From: Ardenticatenaceae bacterium
GTDB lineage: Bacteria > Chloroflexota > Anaerolineae > Promineifilales > Promineifilaceae
DNA length: 64,000 nt
Direction of reading: 5' to 3'
NCBI GenBank assembly: GCA_020634435.1
Contig: JACKBS010000010.1
Span: forward strand, 434,001 to 498,000
Below, piece by piece: positions 62,046 to 64,000 of this stretch. Position 1 is the first letter of the stretch. Each line of letters opens with the position of its first letter. The notes under the pieces are model-generated. The model worked only from the letters and a program-made list of their open reading frames with translations, had not been told where the DNA came from and did not search any database. The position numbers were made by a program, and so were the translations under genes.

Positions 62046-62171
62046 ATGCCCAAATCAATACGCATCTTCACCTTCGGCCAGTTGGCCATCAGCAATGTAG
62101 AGAGCGATCTGTTTGGCGAACCAACCCACACCGCCAAGACGCTGCTAGCGACAAATATTCCGTCCCAATAA
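62046..62171 (+). pseudogene. Possible N-terminal remnant of a BTAD/SARP-type regulator
   Basis: MPKSIRIFTFGQLAISN followed by a short acidic stretch and a stop after about 42 aa. The start resembles the xLRIxxFGxLxV opening of bacterial transcriptional activator domains. Too short to be sure; no continuation in other frames. Confidence 0.3.
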
Positions 62172-62317
62172 GCGGATGGAAGTCTAGCCTAGAGACCAAT
62201 TTCATACGCAAAAGTGAGCAGATACCCTAGCCCCGTCTAACCGATTTATTACCGAAAGACTCCGACGTACTCGGTGTCTCTTTTATTCTCGAAGATAAGA
62301 TTGTTGCAGGCGCTGCG

Positions 62318-64000
62318 TTAAGGTTCGTGGTGCTGGTAAGCTGCCAAAAGCGTTTTATGGGCTGGGATATTTTCTAAAAACATACGTTTTAGTTCCGGCT
62401 CTTTCAGCTTGGCCGCACGTTCCCTGATTAATTGGTTTGCTTCGGTAAGAACGGCCGTTGCCCTACCATCCCCCACTGCCAAAAGAACCTGGTAACAGAC
62501 TAGATAAATTTGCATCGGCTCTTCCGTGCCGGTAACCGACTCCGGTGTCAGTTGAGGCAATATCGCTTCTACCAGTTCTACAGCTTGGTCCAGCTTTGCC
62601 TGAACCAGCATGAGCTGAGCCAACCCGGCTTGCGTTTCCATGAGCAAAAATGTCTGGCCCAGCTCCCGGCGAATCGTTAAAGCTTTTTCATAAGCAGAGG
62701 CCGCTGCCGCGTACTGTTTTTGAGCCAATAACACATGCCCCAAATTGGTAAAAGCGTAACCGCAATACTCTTGTAAATTCCCACTTTGGCCAATCTCTAT
62801 GGCTTCCCGCGCCGCATCTGCTGCGGCCGCCACATTCCCCTGGCGAAGCAGTGTCAAGGTGTAGTTAATCAGCAAGATGAACAATGTTATTTGGTCGCCG
62901 CTTTTTCTGGTCGTGACCATAGCTGCCTCGGTAAACCGTTTGGCCGCGGACCAATCCCCTACACGACAATAAACAAGAGCGAGATTTAACTGGACGATGA
63001 TTTGCATACCTTCATGCTGCACTTCCTCATAAAAAGCAAGCGCTTCTTGATAATAATAAATGGCAAGCCCATAATCGCCGTGGTCGCTGTAGATGCCAGC
63101 CGTCACGCCCTTCATGGTCGCCTCTTGGTCACGATCGCCACGCGCTATTGCCAAATAAAGTCCACGCGTCGCATAAGACAACATTTGTTCAAATTGACCT
63201 TGACCACGGGCCAATTGGGTAAACGTGAAAAGGCATTGTAATTCACCATATGTATTGTTCTGCGCCCGATAAAGCGCAAGCGCCTCCGTAGCAGCCTGCT
63301 GGGCAGTGGTAATATCCATAACACCCACTGTTCTGGCTAAAAGGTTTAACACATAGGCTTTAAGCCACGCATCCCCGAGGCTTTCGGCTAACTTTAGGGC
63401 CTGTTTTATCTCGGCAACGGCCGTTTCGGTATCAATGCCACCACCACTTAGGGTGGAACCCAACGCGCATCGGGCCTGTGCTTCCAATAACTGGTTCTGG
63501 CAAGCAACCGCCAGTTTGAGCGCTTCTTCAGCCAATTCCATGGATTGGCTCATTTTCCTCAAATGGATGGCAAAGTGAGATTTTGCTATAAGAAGCAGGC
63601 TCCGAAATTCGTGGGGCAACGTGAGTTGGCTAACGGCCGTTTCCCAAAATTGTTCGCCAGCTTCATAAAGATTGCTCACGAGAAAATAAGCAGAGATGCC
63701 GGGCACGGCTGTGGCCAACCGCTCGGTCTGCCTCTGCTCCACCGAGTAGTCCCAGGCAGCACGGATGTTTTCTAGCCTGGTTTGGACGGCCGTTTTTGCG
63801 TCCGCCAACTGCAAGCCATAAAGCGCAGACCTCATCTGGCCAATAAATTGCAAATAGTGCAGGCTATGACGCTCGCGTGCTTCGTTTAGGCCAAACGCAG
63901 CCGCATCTTCTACAGATTGAGCAAACTGGCGCAAAAGTTCGTGCATTTGGTAACGGCCGTCATCGGACCAGATCAATAACGATTTTTCAACCAGATTAGA
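62318..64000 (-). CDS. TPR-rich STAND/NB-ARC-like regulator, C-terminal part (partial)
   Basis: The frame runs from the right edge of the window to the stop at 62318 (about 560 aa). It opens SNLVEKSLLIWSDDGRYQMHELLRQFAQ, the winged-helix end of NB-ARC/STAND ATPases (as in AfsR- or MalT-like regulators), followed by at least ten helical TPR-like repeats (for example ALSLYRAQNNTYGELQCLFTFTQLARGQGQF and FTNLGHVLLAQKQYAAAASAYEKAL). The P-loop ATPase and any DNA-binding or effector N-terminus lie outside the window. No C-terminal LuxR HTH. Role unknown. Confidence 0.75.
   Translation of the reverse strand, partial: SNLVEKSLLIWSDDGRYQMHELLRQFAQSVEDAAAFGLNEARERHSLHYLQFIGQMRSALYGLQLADAKTAVQTRLENIRAAWDYSVEQRQTERLATAVPGISAYFLVSNLYEAGEQFWETAVSQLTLPHEFRSLLLIAKSHFAIHLRKMSQSMELAEEALKLAVACQNQLLEAQARCALGSTLSGGGIDTETAVAEIKQALKLAESLGDAWLKAYVLNLLARTVGVMDITTAQQAATEALALYRAQNNTYGELQCLFTFTQLARGQGQFEQMLSYATRGLYLAIARGDRDQEATMKGVTAGIYSDHGDYGLAIYYYQEALAFYEEVQHEGMQIIVQLNLALVYCRVGDWSAAKRFTEAAMVTTRKSGDQITLFILLINYTLTLLRQGNVAAAADAAREAIEIGQSGNLQEYCGYAFTNLGHVLLAQKQYAAAASAYEKALTIRRELGQTFLLMETQAGLAQLMLVQAKLDQAVELVEAILPQLTPESVTGTEEPMQIYLVCYQVLLAVGDGRATAVLTEANQLIRERAAKLKEPELKRMFLENIPAHKTLLAAYQHHEP

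Overview
The window looks like a chromosome segment of a Chloroflexota bacterium of the Anaerolineae/Ardenticatenia type, close to Candidatus Promineofilum. This is inference. It rests on a form I RuBisCO large subunit with no small-subunit gene beside it (the form I-prime arrangement described from Ca. Promineofilum), MalT-like and NarL-like regulators, a sortase with its substrate, and many serine/threonine-kinase and histidine-kinase genes. The 8-base palindrome ACGGCCGT is scattered through genes and spacers at far above chance frequency, like HIP1 in cyanobacteria. It is almost missing from the transposon-rich stretch near the right end.

Layout. 0-2.7 kb: end of a sirtuin, a sortase with an LPxSG substrate, and a quinone-oxidoreductase-like enzyme. 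2.9-13 kb: a phosphorelay block (free Hpt protein, two large hybrid histidine kinases, an ATPase-membrane-FGE fusion, a Trm112-like protein, a single-domain receiver, an acetyltransferase), then a threonine/serine dehydratase. 14-15.5 kb: stress genes (Dps, CsbD-like). 16-22.7 kb: a degenerate histidine kinase overlapping a potassium channel, then a NarL-type kinase/regulator pair and two odd regulators. 22.8-28.6 kb: beta-oxidation genes (thiolase, FadJ-like), a nitroreductase and a glutaredoxin-thioredoxin reductase fusion. 28.8-33.3 kb: an IclR/split-barrel fusion regulator, a NMT1/SsuABC-type ABC transporter and cofC (F420 synthesis). 33.4-39.6 kb: secreted and membrane proteins, then an M14 carboxypeptidase next to a Ser/Thr kinase carrying a dead M14 domain. 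39.7-43.7 kb: tRNA-Thr(CGT), a pentapeptide-repeat protein, lysA, a membrane-anchored hydrolase and small proteins.

43.8-52.1 kb is the Calvin-cycle locus, all on the minus strand: two-component pair, rbcL (form I-prime), prk, rpe, cbbY (xylulose-1,5-bisphosphate phosphatase type), then a MalT-like regulator. These genes would fix CO2 on RuBP, regenerate RuBP and clear a misfire product. No cbbS, CbbR, cbbX or cbbQ is seen. 52.1-56.4 kb: a frameshifted NACHT NTPase, a DUF971 protein and an acetyltransferase-nitrilase fusion. 56.4-62.2 kb: a graveyard of broken insertion sequences (IS200, IS5-like, ISKra4-like, ISAs1-like) with a duplicated 357-bp block. 62.3-64 kb: the C-terminal part of a TPR regulator that runs off the window.

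Several families of palindromes and imperfect inverted repeats lie between genes. At least three lie inside reading frames without breaking them (lysA, the ABC permease, the NACHT gene). Four genes have a -10 box exactly 6 nt before the ATG, which suggests leaderless mRNAs.
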